This document shows, piece after piece, positions 1-10,700 of a stretch of DNA of 64,000 bases. The position numbers were made by a program, and so were the translations under genes. Every line of letters begins with the position of its first letter. Positions within the stretch are counted from its first letter, which is position 1. The stretch is from Manis javanica. Taxonomy: Eukaryota > Chordata > Mammalia > Pholidota > Manidae. The DNA is taken from the NCBI RefSeq assembly GCF_040802235.1, contig NC_133172.1, positions 27,919,738 through 27,983,737 of the forward strand. The letters are read 5' to 3'. The notes under the pieces were generated by a model, which did no database searches, was not told the DNA's origin, and saw only the letters and a list, made by a program, of their open reading frames with translations.

Positions 1-1400
1 CTAAATATAAAAGACAAAACTATAGAACTCCTCAAAGATACACAAGATAAAATCCAAATGACATTGGGTTTGGTGATAACTTTTTAGGCACATTCATGAA
101 AGAAAGAACTGATAAGTTGGACTTCATAAAAATTAAAACTTTATGCCCTGCAAAAGATACTGCCAAGAAATAAAGAGACAAGACACAGATTGAGAAACAA
201 GTATTTGCAATGCACATATCAAGTAAAGGACTGCTACCCAAAATATATGAAGAACTCTTAAAACTCAGCAATAAGAAAATAACCTGATTTTTAAAATGGG
301 CCAAAGATTTTAAAAGACACCTCATTAAAGAGATATATAGATGGCATATAAACATATGAAAACATGCTCTAAATCTTGTGTCATCAGGGAAAAGCTAATT
401 AAAACAATGAGATTCCAACACATACCTAGTAGAATAGCTAAAATCTAGAACAGACACCTCCAAATGCTAGCAAGCATCTAGAGCAACAGGAGCCTGCATT
501 CATTCACTGCTGGTGGGAATCCAATGCTACAGTTACTTTGGAAGGCAGTTTGGCAGTTTTTTACACGATTACATATACTCTTACCATATGATCCAGCAAT
601 TGAACTCATTGCTATTTACCCAAAAGAGTTCAAAATTTATATCCACACAAAAATCGGCACACCGTGTTTATAGCAGCCTAATTCATAATTGCCAAAACTT
701 AGAAGCAACCAAGATGTCTCTCAGTAGATGAATGGGTATATAAACTGTGGTAATTCCAGACAATGGAATATTATTCAGTGCCAAAAATAAACAAGCTAGC
801 AAGCTATGAAATGATACACAGGAACCTTCAATGCACATCATAAAATGAAAGAAGCCAATCTGAAAAGGCTACATACTGTATGAATCCAACTACATGACTT
901 TCTGGAAAAGGCAAAACTATGGAGGCAGTAAAAAAAGATCAGTGGATGCCTGGGGTTGAGGGGAAGGAGGGATGAACAGACAAAAATACTGAGGATTTTC
1001 AGAGCAGGGAAATAATCTGTATGATACTGTAATGGAAGATATATTTACCCAAACCCACAGAATGTAAAACACCAATAGTGAATCATAATGTAAACTATGG
1101 ACTTTGGGTGATAATGCTGTGTCAATGTAGGTTCATCAATTGTAACAAAATGTACCACTATGGTGGGGGATGTTTACAATGGGGAAGGCAATGCATGTAT
1201 GGATGCAGAAGTAAATGGGAAATCTTTGTACCTTCCAGTTTTGCTGTGAGGCTAAAACTGCTGTAAAAAAAAGGGGGGTGGGTGGGTAATTGTGGTAATC
1301 ATTTTATAATATATACAAATATCAAGTCATTATATTGTATACCTGAAACTAACATGGTATGTCAATTATATGTCAATTTTTTAATGTTTTTTAAAAAATC
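1..1400 (+). mobile_element. Old L1, ORF2 3' end and 3' UTR
   Basis: The stretch reads as the decayed 3' end of L1 ORF2 on the plus strand. The familiar contrast of a truncated-reader region, the Ser-Val-Asp-Glu-Trp-type segment near 715-735 and a 3' UTR ending near 1310-1400 with the TTGTATACCTGAAACTAA-type ending are all visible. Stops and small indels interrupt every frame, so it is an ancient fragment. It lies in intron 1 of the minus-strand gene whose first exon is at 2798-2833. Subfamily not assigned. Confidence 0.8.
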
Positions 1401-1429
1401 CTGTAACTCAGTTAAAAAAAAACAAAACA

Positions 1430-1575
1430 CTGAAGTACTAACATAAGAATAGACATAGATCAATAGAACAGAATTTGCAACTCCAGAAATAAACCCATCC
1501 ATCTATGGTCAACTAATTTTCAACAATGGTGCCCAGACCACTCAAAGAGGAAAAAACAGTTTCTTCAACAAATAT
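1430..1575 (+). mobile_element. L1 ORF2 fragment
   Basis: A second, separate ORF2 3' fragment in the same orientation. It contains the segment that encodes the conserved stretch before the ORF2 C-terminus (aataaacccatccatctatg, then the 'TTCAACAATGGTGCC' region). It starts straight after the A-rich tail of the preceding L1, so it is a second insertion or a rearranged piece of the same one. Confidence 0.6.
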
Positions 1576-2349
1576 ATTATGACATGTTAGAAAAGGGTTA
1601 ACAAAACTTAATGAGAAAAAAGACCTTTGGTTAATCTTCTTCTAGCATTCTGACCCTGTCAGTCTCATAAAGGTGGAATTTCCACAGTGTTATTAGGCAA
1701 TATGGACAAATGATCCCTTGTTGGGATCTGGACTGGAAAGCAAACCTGATGAAAAGCCAGAGTTTTGTGCTTCAGTAGTACAGTGTAACTACATCATTCC
1801 CTGCAAAACTTTGGAAGCTAAGACCTCATTCATGGGCTAAGAAACATGAAATTTCTAAGCCACAATAATTCTTCCAGTTACTAGCATGGCTTTGTTTCTT
1901 TACATCTGAGCTGTCAAGAAAGCCCCTGGAATGTTTAGTGACCACAATTTTGACGCGGTTCTGATAACATGAAGTGTTTGTCATATCTGAGCCCTTGTAA
2001 GTTTGGTCGTATAGCTGAACCCTAGACCACTGGTGATAATAAAGCCATTTCATGACCTAATGAATTTAGTTTAGAAAGCAGATATTAAAAACCGAAAAAA
2101 TAATATATAGGTAGGAATGGAAAATTCATCTTTTAAAAAGATAGACAAATACAAACCACTTTAAGAGGAGACCACCTTGAAAAATAGGGATGAATGGGGA
2201 CAGTATTCAATAGTGTTCCACTAAAAATTTTGACCAGAGTAATTACTGAGATTAAAATTATTAAAAAGCATATTAAGATATCCAATTTACTGAACTCTAA
2301 TAAGAGGGAAACGCTATTGCACTGTGGCCCCTTTTGCCACTTTAGATAT
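1576..2349. other. Intron 1 sequence, nothing recognised
   Basis: No coding, RNA or repeat signature recognised on either strand. The short open frames at 1826-2053 and 2133-2474 on the minus strand have no family features. The sequence is AT-rich up to about 2340, where base composition changes sharply into the CpG island. Confidence 0.4.
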
Positions 2350-2797
2350 CTCAAACGTAAACAAAGCAACCCTGCGTGGCAGGAGCTAGTATTCGGAGTC
2401 CAGCACATCAGGCATCCGCGTCCGGGCAGAATGGACGGACTCCTGTCCTTCCCCCAGCCTCCCGCCACTGTCACCAGAAGCCGGCCAGACCACTCAGCGA
2501 GGGTCGCAACCGGGAGCCCGTCGGCGATTCACGGCCCCCTCCGGCGCGGCCGGGCCACAGGACAGACACTTGGGGATCGGTCCACTGCCAGGTGGGCACC
2601 GGCCGGGATGCGGCCCGTGGCGTTTCCCCGGCAACCCCCTGGCTCATCTCGGGCTCCCACCGTGGCCTCCGAGCCCAGGGGCCCGCCCGCGGAGATCCCA
2701 GCAAGGCGGCCTCTCCACAGCCAAAGGCCGCGAGAAACGGCGCGCCGCTAGCACGCACTCGCCACTCAGGCCCGCTTGCCCGGCCCCCGGCGCCCAC

Positions 2798-2833
2798 CTG
2801 TTGGTCGCACTCGGGACATGATTTGCTGGCCAT
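2798..2833 (-). CDS. C16orf87: C16orf87 (UPF0547) orthologue, coding part of exon 1
   Basis: The minus strand encodes 12 residues, MASKSCPECDQQ, ending exactly at a consensus splice donor CAG|GTGGGC (intron begins at 2797). This is the opening Cys-x-x-Cys of the UPF0547 zinc-ribbon-like protein as I recall it (human: ...KMATKSCPECDQQ). The remaining exons lie beyond the left edge of the window. The in-frame codons just upstream (AKKLE) also match the human N-terminus (AKKVK), but the human start, ten codons further up, is replaced here by TCG. I therefore start at 2833, which has G at -3 and G at +4. The frame stays open upstream to an ATG at 3088, but an 85-residue GC-driven extension is unlikely. 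The molecular function of the family is poorly known. An intron directly after exon 1 and the CpG island argue against a retrocopy. Confidence 0.85.
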
Positions 2834-2925
2834 CTCCAGTTTCTTCGCTTGAGTTGTAAACGAGCTTCTCTCCCGCGGCGGCGGAGGCAGTGGCTCTGAC
2901 GCCTCTCCGTGTACCTCAGCAGCCA

Positions 2926-3000
2926 GGCCTCCGCTGGCTATATCCCCGCAGGCCAAACGTACGCCTCCGCCCGCTGTATCCCCGTAGGCCAGAGTTCGCC
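2926..3000. repeat. Imperfect direct repeat in promoter/5' UTR
   Basis: Two adjacent copies of about 37 bases: GCCTCCGCTGGCTATATCCC followed by CGCAGGCC, then GCCTCCGCCCGCTGTATCCC followed by CGTAGGCC. They lie 95-165 bases upstream of the start codon, in the presumed 5' UTR or core promoter. Confidence 0.7.
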
Positions 3001-3250
3001 TGCGCGAACTCGAGGGTAGCCTGCGTGCCGAGGGGCGCGGCCTGCCCCGGCTCAGCCTGAACGCCGAACACGCTCCCACACTCCGCACCCGTCCTCCAAC
3101 GCGCCCGGACTCTCAGGAGAATACACTGGCCGCCCGGCGAGCAAGGACCTTCTCTACGGCGGTCGGCGTGGGGGGCGTGGCTTGTCGGGACTCAGTGGTA
3201 GCGAGCTTCGAGCTCAACCAATTAATGTACAGATAAAGCGTGTCGCGGTG

Positions 3251-3355
3251 CTGGGCACGCCCCCTTCACGAGAGAAAGGAGAACTTGAGTGAAAACGAGG
3301 TAGGTTAAATAAAGCGCTTAGCAGAGATTCGGGCATTTAATAAACTTCAGTAAAT
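3251..3355. other. Gap between promoter and ERV nest
   Basis: Ordinary sequence without a recognisable element. It joins the edge of the CpG island to the first copy of the GTTAG target site. Confidence 0.4.
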
Positions 3356-3360
3356 GTTAG

Positions 3361-3661
3361 TGATACAGTCTGGACGGGAGTACCGTCTTCTGAATAAGCC
3401 CACACACCATCTCAGAGGGACTTAGGTGTCATCTTACCTAGGCTACAAGCATCCTCCAGAGGACATGTCAGCAACCCACAAGCCCACCTTTCCCCTGACC
3501 CCTCCCCTCAAAGAGCCCGCCAAAGCCCTAGCCATAAAAAGCCTCGACCTGTTAGAGACGCTCTTTTTCCTTTGTTCTGCTGGCCAGGACAGAGGGGTCC
3601 CTCTCAGGTTCAGCAGTAAACCTGCCTGGACTGTTGAGTTCGCATCCCCTCTCTTCTTTCA
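3361..3661 (+). repeat. G 5' LTR
   Basis: 301 bp, TG...CA ends. A TATA-like CCATAAAAAGCC is near 3533, and a variant polyadenylation signal AGTAAA near 3616 (AATAAA in the 3' copy). It aligns along its full length with 36369-36671. Confidence 0.92.
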
Positions 3662-3663
3662 CA

Positions 3664-3682
3664 TGGTACCGAAACCCCGGGA
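3664..3682 (+). other. G primer-binding site, tRNA-Phe type
   Basis: TGGTACCGAAACCCCGGGA, two bases past the LTR. It matches the complement of the tRNA-Phe 3' end apart from one substitution and one inserted C. This places G in the HERV-F-like group of class I ERVs. Confidence 0.8.
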
Positions 3683-4139
3683 GCCGGAAACAAGAGCAGG
3701 GGCTCTCTTGCAGCCTAGGAAGCAGCTCATTCCGAGCTACAGCCTAGATCCTGAGAGCCTCCAGTGTCTCACCCCGTTTCCCTCCCCCCCTCACCCAACA
3801 CCCCCTCACGAATTCCAGTCCAGGGACCATCTTGCCAGACCTCAATCTACACGTCCACCACCGGCCATTAATCCATCGCAATGCCCAGGAGGGTAAGACT
3901 TTGGTCTTTCATCAGCTTTCTCTTGGTGCCAAGAGAAAGTTGTTCTGGGTCCTCTTTCCTTTATCCTTTCCCTTCCTCTCTGTTCTCCAGTTGAGAACAC
4001 CACAAGGGGACCCCTGCAGTCTGACTTGGGGGACGCTTCCTTCTGATGTGCAGGACAGTCCGGCTCCAGGGGCCTCCGGTTGGGAAACGTCCCCCAGCGT
4101 GCTTCTCAAAGCCCAGCCACCCTTTCTCACCCTCCCACA

Positions 4140-5432
4140 ATGGGCAATTCTCAAAAACACAGGAGACACCCCCTCAGCTCTTTCCTATGTTATCTTTCCT
4201 TATTGGGATTAAAAGGATACATTAAACCAAAAAAACTGGTCTTTTACTCTACCTCCATGTGGCCTCAATATAAACAATAATGGGTCACACTGGCCAGCTG
4301 AGGGCAATTCCTATTTCCAAATTCCCTGAGATCTGGATAACTTTCTCCAGAGGTCTGGCAAATGGTCAGAGGTTCCCTAAATCCAAGCCACCTGCCTCCC
4401 CACCTCTCTGGCCTAGCCTGCAGGAGAAACCTAGCCTAGGGCCACAACCTCTTTCTCAGCACAGCAGGATTTTTTTCTCCTCTCCTTTTTTAATCACAGC
4501 CTGCCTCAGCCCAGGAAACTTTCCTAACTAGTTTAGCCGTCTCCCCAATTACTTATCTTCCTATTGTCCCCGAATCTCCAGGAGGCTTGCCTGGCCAAAA
4601 CACTCCCTTGTGCCTTTTGTATACTCTGTGCCTTTTGCTGACTCTAAGAACTCCTGGTGAGAGCTAAACAAAAATCCTCTAAAGTTCTCCTCACAGAACA
4701 AAAATCCCTACCCCTACCCTGACAACATTGCGCCTTTACCTCCCCTCTTCCCTCCTCTGTTACCCTCCACCTTACCGTAACTCCTCCCCAACAGCCACAG
4801 CAAAATCCAAGTCCCCCACTGTCGGCCTCCCCTGAAGACCCTTCCCCCCTCCTCCTTTCCTCCTGCGCATCTGCCTCTTTTCCTCTTAACACCCCTGCCC
4901 TTCCTTCTCTCTGATGTCCTCCAGCACGTGTGCCTCTTCTAACCCAACCCCCCAAATCCCAGCCCCACCCTCAAACATACTCTCGCACTCCCCTTCCCAC
5001 CCAATACCTCCCCAGACCTCTTCTTGCCCTGTCCTACCCCTCTGTGACGTAGCAAGCACTGAAAAGCCCGTTTGCGTTCATGTCTCCTTTTCAATTAATC
5101 TGGAGCATATTGAACAAAAGATGGGGTCCTCAAAAAACCCTGATAAATTCAACTATGATCACCTCAGAGAAATTACCCAGGGGACAGATGAAAACCCAGC
5201 TCTCTTTATGAACAGCCTTTCAGAGGCAATAATCAAATACACACACACCAGCCCTAACTCCCCTGACGGCCTACACCTCCACTTCATTTCCCACTCTTAC
5301 CCAGACATGTGTAAAAAAGCTCCAAAAATTAGAAAATGGACCCCAAACACCCCCAAAAAAGAGGTTGTAGACCTTGCCTTTAAAGTTTTCAACAACCGGG
5401 ATAAGGAACAAAAACTCAGAAAAACATTCTAA
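4140..5432 (+). pseudogene. gag: G gag, broken
   Basis: The likely start at 4140 gives Met-Gly-Asn-Ser, a myristoylation-type matrix N-terminus. Matrix-like sequence then shifts frame near 4280. A proline-rich linker follows (about 4640-5030), then capsid sequence in the open frame 4914-5432. That frame contains the short stretch ENPALFMNSLSEAI, matching the capsid major homology region also seen in element A. The N-terminal capsid domain is largely missing, so the proline-rich part runs almost directly into the C-terminal domain. Frameshifts and stops preclude a working Gag. A nucleocapsid knuckle remnant (CFLCGSQGH) lies at about 5518-5545. Confidence 0.8.
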
Positions 5433-5708
5433 AGCCAAATATCAGATTCTGGCTTCCCTAGTTCGACCTCCTGCTGACAAGCGTGCAGAAAGCTCCACCC
5501 CACACCCGCCTAGCAACTGTTTCCTCTGTGGCAGTCAGGGCCACTAGGCAAGGGCTTGCCCTAATCCCAGGCTCCCTACAAAGCGGAATCCACACAGTGG
5601 ACTTAATCACCCTCTAGGGAAGTCAGTCCCTCCCTTGAGTTCTCTCCCCTCCAGGCAACTGAACACATCAAGAGGACCAGCACTGGTGGCTTTGACTTCA
5701 GCGACTGA

Positions 5709-6083
5709 TTGACATGGCCTGGATCCCAGGCCCCCTCCACAATGACACCAATGGATCTACGGGTAACAATAGTGGTGGCAGGAAGTCAGGTTTCCCTCCT
5801 GGTTGACAAGGGGGCCAGCCTCTCTGTGCTTATTGAATATTCGAGACCTTTGCTCCCTTCCTCTATCTTGGTTGTTGGAATGAAAGGTTTAATAGAAACA
5901 CCAGCCCAAACCCCTTCTTTACATTGTTCCTTGCTCAATATTACTTTCCCTCACTCCTTTCAAATCCCCCACTGCCCCAATCCCCTTCTGGAAAGATACC
6001 CTCCACCACATGGGGCAGGGCAGGTGGCCTTGATTGATATGCTCCCAGGGGGAAGCTGCTGTCCTAGAAGAGGACTAGAGTAG
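5709..6083 (+). pseudogene. pro: G protease, catalytic residue changed
   Basis: A retropepsin-like frame. The active-site stretch reads LLVDKGASLSVL at 5796-5831, with Lys in place of the expected Thr of Asp-Thr-Gly. Asp is kept, but the enzyme should be inactive. The G reading is lost near 6050, where other retroviral sequence starts. RT sequence of the same element resumes only at about 35318. Confidence 0.75.
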
Positions 6084-6252
6084 TAAAATTCTTATGTTAA
6101 TTTTGCAGAATTGCACAGAGGACTGATAAGATACTTTTCTACCTGCGGATGGTACTGCTAAAAATTAATTGATTTAAAGACAAGCGCTTGTAATAATTGG
6201 GCATTCCACATTTTCCAGAAATTGATAGAAGTTACTCAGTATTAATGCACTG
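6063..6252 (+). mobile_element. F, left fragment
   Basis: Bases 6125-6252 are the plus-strand counterpart of element C's AT-rich segment (compare the reverse complement of 10870-11000, sharing TTTAAAGACAAGCGCTTGT). Bases 6030-6125 match 31390-31510 instead. The fragment stops where the B LTR remnant begins, and F resumes at 33093. About 1.2 kb of F is missing between the two sides. Confidence 0.7.
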
Positions 6253-6329
6253 TTAAATGTTTAAACATCCTGGTGGGAATAAATCACATCTATGTTTTAT
6301 GCTCTTTCCTAACAGTTCCCCTTCTTTTT
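6253..6329 (-). repeat. B 3' LTR stump and polypurine tract
   Basis: Bases 6253-6314 match only the first 60 bases (in element orientation) of the B LTR at 33033-33092. The complement of 6315-6329 is a purine run (AAAAAGAAGGGGAAC) directly before the LTR's TG, as expected for a plus-strand primer. Most of the LTR was deleted together with part of F. Confidence 0.8.
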
Positions 6330-6385
6330 ATTTAAGAATTTCTGATTTTATTCCCAGCAATGTATTTTAATTCACGCTTGATCCT

Positions 6386-7020
6386 TTATAAAATTTCTCT
6401 TAATAGATTTTTACTCTTCTTCATAGTCAATTTATCTTTTAATAACATAAGATTATCTTGGGTGTAGGTCATAGGTATTTGTTTATTGTCCCCTCTATAA
6501 GCCTTTGAGTAAGGCCTCTCACACAAGGGATGATACAGCATCCTACAGCAGTTAAAACTCCTGCAACTATAACAAGGGAAGTTAAAACAGAGGCAACCAT
6601 ACCTTTCCATTTTCCAAACCATCCTTCCAACCAGTATGTAAAAGGGTCACTGATGCCAGAGTTATCCGCTAATTCATTAGCTAAAGTGGTGAGTCCCTGC
6701 AGGGGTTTAGTAATAGTACCATCAGGGGTAGTATTATTTGGGATGACAGTACAACGTTTTCCTCCTAATATAACAGACTCCTTTTTCTGCTAACATCATG
6801 TCTAATGCTATTCTATTTCCCCAGGCCATCCTGCTGGTAGCATCTAGTTGGCTAGCTACTCCTTGAATATAGTTCATGAATCTTTGTATTGATCCAATCT
6901 ACATTTTTGTTGATGGTGGACCACCAAAATAGTACTGATTCAAATCCTTCAGCTACTTGGTTTCTAGCTTTAAATTCATTGGGGACTCCCCTAGGGACTC
7001 CTATTGAGTCAATGTATACA
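6386..7020 (-). pseudogene. env: B env, TM part
   Basis: Minus-strand frames contain a conserved TM ectodomain motif (IPNNTTPDGT, complement of about 6705-6735), a hydrophobic anchor and a Cys-Cys/Pro-Cys cytoplasmic motif (open frame 6386-6622). A SU/TM segment follows in 6852-7020. The frame is broken several times. It was one unit with the SU part at 12173-13408 until C inserted between them. Confidence 0.75.
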
Positions 7021-7024
7021 TTTG

Positions 7025-7416
7025 TGCTGTGCCCAAAGTCACAAATCCCAGAAGACCACCAAGGAGCCAACAACGATGCAAAAGCAAAGAGCCTTTATTC
7101 GAGCAGCTCAAGCTCAATCTCTCATCTATACCAACGCAGTGGCAAGACGCCAGAGAAAGAGAGCGTGTTTCCGCCAGAACAAAGGTTTTATGGGTTTCCA
7201 GGGCAGTTTGGGGGAGGTGATGGCCGTGACCCTGGCTGATTGGCTGGGCCTGGGGGTAGTTTGGGGGTGATGAGTCGTGGCTTGGTCAGTTGGCAGTGTC
7301 CAGGGGTGGTGGGTGTTCTTGCTGACTGGAGGGGAGAGAGGGACTAAGCTCCGATTGGGTGAAATAGGATCCAGGTCCTGATTGGCTGAAATAGAATCTG
7401 GGAGCTTGCCCTTTCA
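7025..7416 (-). repeat. C 3' LTR
   Basis: 392 bp, TG...CA ends, aligned throughout with 11781-12168. The polyadenylation region (complement of AGAGCCTTTATT, near 7088-7099) is visible. Confidence 0.92.
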
Positions 7417-7452
7417 TTCCCCTCTTTCTCTGGATCCTAAGAAAGGACCTAA

Positions 7453-7760
7453 TCATGGGTCTAATAAGGTTTTACAGTTGTAAGGAGATAAAGGCTGATA
7501 CTGTTGTCTTAGCACCATTAGCTGGACTGTATTAATTCTATCTTTAATAAAAGTTATCAGTTTATTGAGGATACATGGTCTAAAGGTAAACAGAAGTAAC
7601 AAGATTACTAGGGGCTTGTATTGAGCACTTATCCGTTGGACAGCCCCCACATGGTCTCTGACAATCTGGACCAGCCTGTTGATGATACAGGGCTCAAGGG
7701 TTAGTAAAAGGAGTAGGATGGCAAGGGGTCTTTGAATATTAAAGGTAATTTCCTGCCCTG
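7453..7760 (-). pseudogene. env: C env TM tail with duplicated membrane anchor
   Basis: The minus strand encodes a gammaretrovirus-type TM end: membrane segment, palmitoylation-type Cys (FRPCILNKL) and an R-peptide-like LMVLRQQYQPL. Directly upstream and in frame is a second, diverged copy of the same block (PLAILLLLLTLEPCIINRL then a Val-Arg-Asp helix). There are thus two tandem anchors of about 38 residues each. Element D has a single copy (25044-25322). The ectodomain is absent: upstream the sequence turns into the AT-rich segment. Confidence 0.8.
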
Positions 7761-10700
7761 ATTTCTCTCTGGAACCCTGGCGCCTTGGTTCGGGCGCACA
7801 TCAAAAGACTGCATGCCCAGCCTCTAAGGTGGGCTGAGATATTGTCTATGTGCTAAAGAATCCTGCCTTTTACTATGCCATCTACAGCTGGGTCTGCATG
7901 CTAAGTCAGTTGCTCAGGTTGCAAAATTACCTAGTCAGATCAGAAGGAGGAAAGACAGCACATAGGCCTGGGTCTTTTAGTATGCTAAAGTGAATCTTAT
8001 ACACAATTACAAATGATTAGCATAATAAAACATGTGCTACTCTTCTTTATCTGGGGGAACATTAGCTGATCTCACTGAAGAATGATTCTAGAGCTTAATG
8101 TTCAACATAGTTTTAGTAGGGGGGGGTTCTAGCATGTAGTTACATTGCTGTGATTGCAAATATCCTGCCTTGCTTTCTCCAGAGGCTCTCACTTTATTCT
8201 GTCTAAGCCAATGGTCCCTGTCTCATTCTCCCCTCTACAGATAGAGACTCTAGCTGCTGCTAAGGAAAAGGGGTGATGACCACTCTGGCTGCTTCGTGCT
8301 GAGAAGGGGGCACAGTAAAGGGTGCAGCTAGGTCTCCATCACTGGTCACTTGAGAGGGCCTCAGAAGGTTGGTGCTTCTATTCTGGGTTTCATTTCTATT
8401 ACTATTTGCAGTTTCGTGGCTTCTAGGCAAGATAAAACAAATTGTGTTATTAGGTTATGTAGCAACATCTGGAGTTGGAGTTTCCATTCTGGAAGGACAA
8501 ACTTGATGAGATTAAGAATGCATGGCTGAATATGAGAACTAGAAATAGTAAAACTTTAATTGCAATGATAGGAGAAAACTAAAACATCTGGAAAATCATA
8601 GCCAGATATTTTGAAGAAGCTGGAATTCTGGATCTAGTTTATGTCTCAATGACTAATATTAGGATTTAGTATGGATAAGGCTGCATTATTGAAACAATAC
8701 TTTTCTCTAAAATCACTCTCATTTTTATTAGAAGTAACCAGGTTAAGAAAATAATTAACAGCTGGCTTGATTATTTGCATAAGTGCAGCAAGAAGAGCAA
8801 TTGATTACACAGGCTCTTTTAAATATGCTTTGCTGGAACTTTCTGTAAGGAATTTCAGATTGAACTTTCAAAGGCCTCTTGAGGCCAGACAGCCAAGCTA
8901 GACTTGCCATCAGGCTTTGCCTGCAGTACCTGTAGATTTGGATGAATTCTTCTCTTCTCAAGGTCTCTGAGACATCCTGAGATTCCTGCACCTGCCAGGA
9001 AGTGACTTTCCTTACTCACCTGGTAAGGCTGCTGGGAACTTCGTAAACAAGGTACTAGGCCAGTTCTTCCAAGGGGCTTCATTGGGGCTTCGTTGGCTTT
9101 ATAAAGTCAACCTTAGTTCCTTAAAGCTGATCATACCTGAGTTTATGCATGTGTCTCTCAGCTATGACATTCCAGTCAAAGCCTTGGTGGTATAACCTGT
9201 GTTTTTAATTGGTCCTCTTATAAGGAAAGCAGGTTCTTATTGAACTTATGCAAATAAACATACTGCCATGAAATATAAAAATAGTCACTGAGAGTTTTTA
9301 AATTCTGGAACGATCAGGTAGAGAGAAAGATAAAGTTTCAATTCTGCTTATAAAGATAGTTATTTAATAAACTATTGTCAGCTTAAGAGAAAAAGTTTAA
9401 AGCACTTTATCAGCAATATCTGAAACAAAAAGCCACAAAATCATCTTCTTTAGTTTACTTAATCCTATGTAACTAATACTTGTTCTGCTGAAATTTAGTT
9501 CTTTACTAGTTTAGGAGTAATAAAACAGTGACTATACATGACAAAAGACAAATGACAATGGCTAAATATAAGATGAGAGCTTACTGCAAGACAGTTGACA
9601 TAAGGAAATTCAGATATTTCTGTAACAAAAAAACATTCAGTAACAAAGTTTAGCATCATTCCCTTTGACAGTGCTTTCCAGGTAATTAAGCAGGTAAGTA
9701 TATATCAGATAAATAAGTCAAATTAGTCAAATACTTTCTCCAATGAGAAAAAAATTCCTCTGACATGTTCCAGGGGCCCTCTGGAAAATATGAGAGTTAA
9801 CTAGAGGTAAAAGTGCCTTTCTGAATTTGATTTTGGGAAGTTGTCAGAAGAAAGTTTATTTGGCACTTGCTTAAATAGTATTATAGGTTGCTATGAAGCA
9901 ATACTTACCCATTTAAGCAGAATGACAACAAAATACCTCAAAGGCAAATAAAGAAGGTTACACAGTTGTTAGCAGTTTAGCTTTTAGTCCTTTTAATATT
10001 AAGATCTCATTTTCTTAAATACTCAGACAACTCATTGAGACTTTAAGCATGAGAAACTGCTTTGATAAAACAATTAGAGAACTCTTTGTAATCTTTCAAC
10101 AGAAAGAGCAGATTAACAGGTAAGAAAACCTAGTCTTTTTAACTGAAAACAAAATTCTAATTTTGCTGTGTACTTGATACTGAGACTCATTTGCCTCAAT
10201 TTTATATAGCATGACCATATCAATTCTTTCACAAACTTTCTACAACTTCCTTTTACATTCAGTTTTCCCTCTTTAAATAAACAGCTGTACTTCAGAAGTT
10301 ACTTTCTTTTATCAAAAGACACATTCTCTAGCATGTAGAACAAATTTCCATTCCTTATACTTTCTCTTATTAAAACATACATCTTTTAGCATACAGAAAT
10401 GTTTTATTACTTTAAGTAGTTTTAATTAGAACTTAAAACCATTAGAAACTTTAATTTTCAGTGAACACTGAGAAGTAGGCTATTGTAAACAGTTACACTA
10501 GCATTCTTTAGATTGACAAATTTATGAACATTTTATAATTTCTGTAACTATGAGCTTTACAGTACAATCTCTCACTAAACATAAAGTATATCTTCTTAAC
10601 TTAGCAAAACTTTAAGGTTTTAGGTTACCACAAAGATTCTCAGGCTGCAGGTAGGTATACACACTGTAACACACAATTAAAAAGGTGTTCACTTGGCACA

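Larger units (their letters stand above)
2350..3250 (-). promoter_or_regulatory. CpG-island promoter of C16orf87 orthologue
   Basis: GC-rich, CpG-dense block, in strong contrast to its AT-rich and CpG-poor surroundings. It carries GC-box-like motifs (for example near 3170-3180 and 3255-3265). It covers exon 1 of the minus-strand gene and about 400 bases upstream, as expected for a housekeeping promoter. No TATA box is evident at the expected place. The open frames across it on both strands come from the lack of AT-rich stop codons, not from coding. An LTR begins only about 110 bases beyond its upstream edge, at 3361, pointing away from the gene. Confidence 0.85.

Noticed and set aside
2194-2852. 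Plus-strand frames of 185 and 158 codons
   Set aside because: They lie over the CpG island, rich in Arg/Pro/Ala from base composition, with no domain or splice context.
2471-3088. Long minus-strand frame of 205 codons over the CpG island
   Set aside because: Only codons for the last residues before the splice donor match a protein. The rest is GC-rich sequence without stops, and the part after 2798 is intron.
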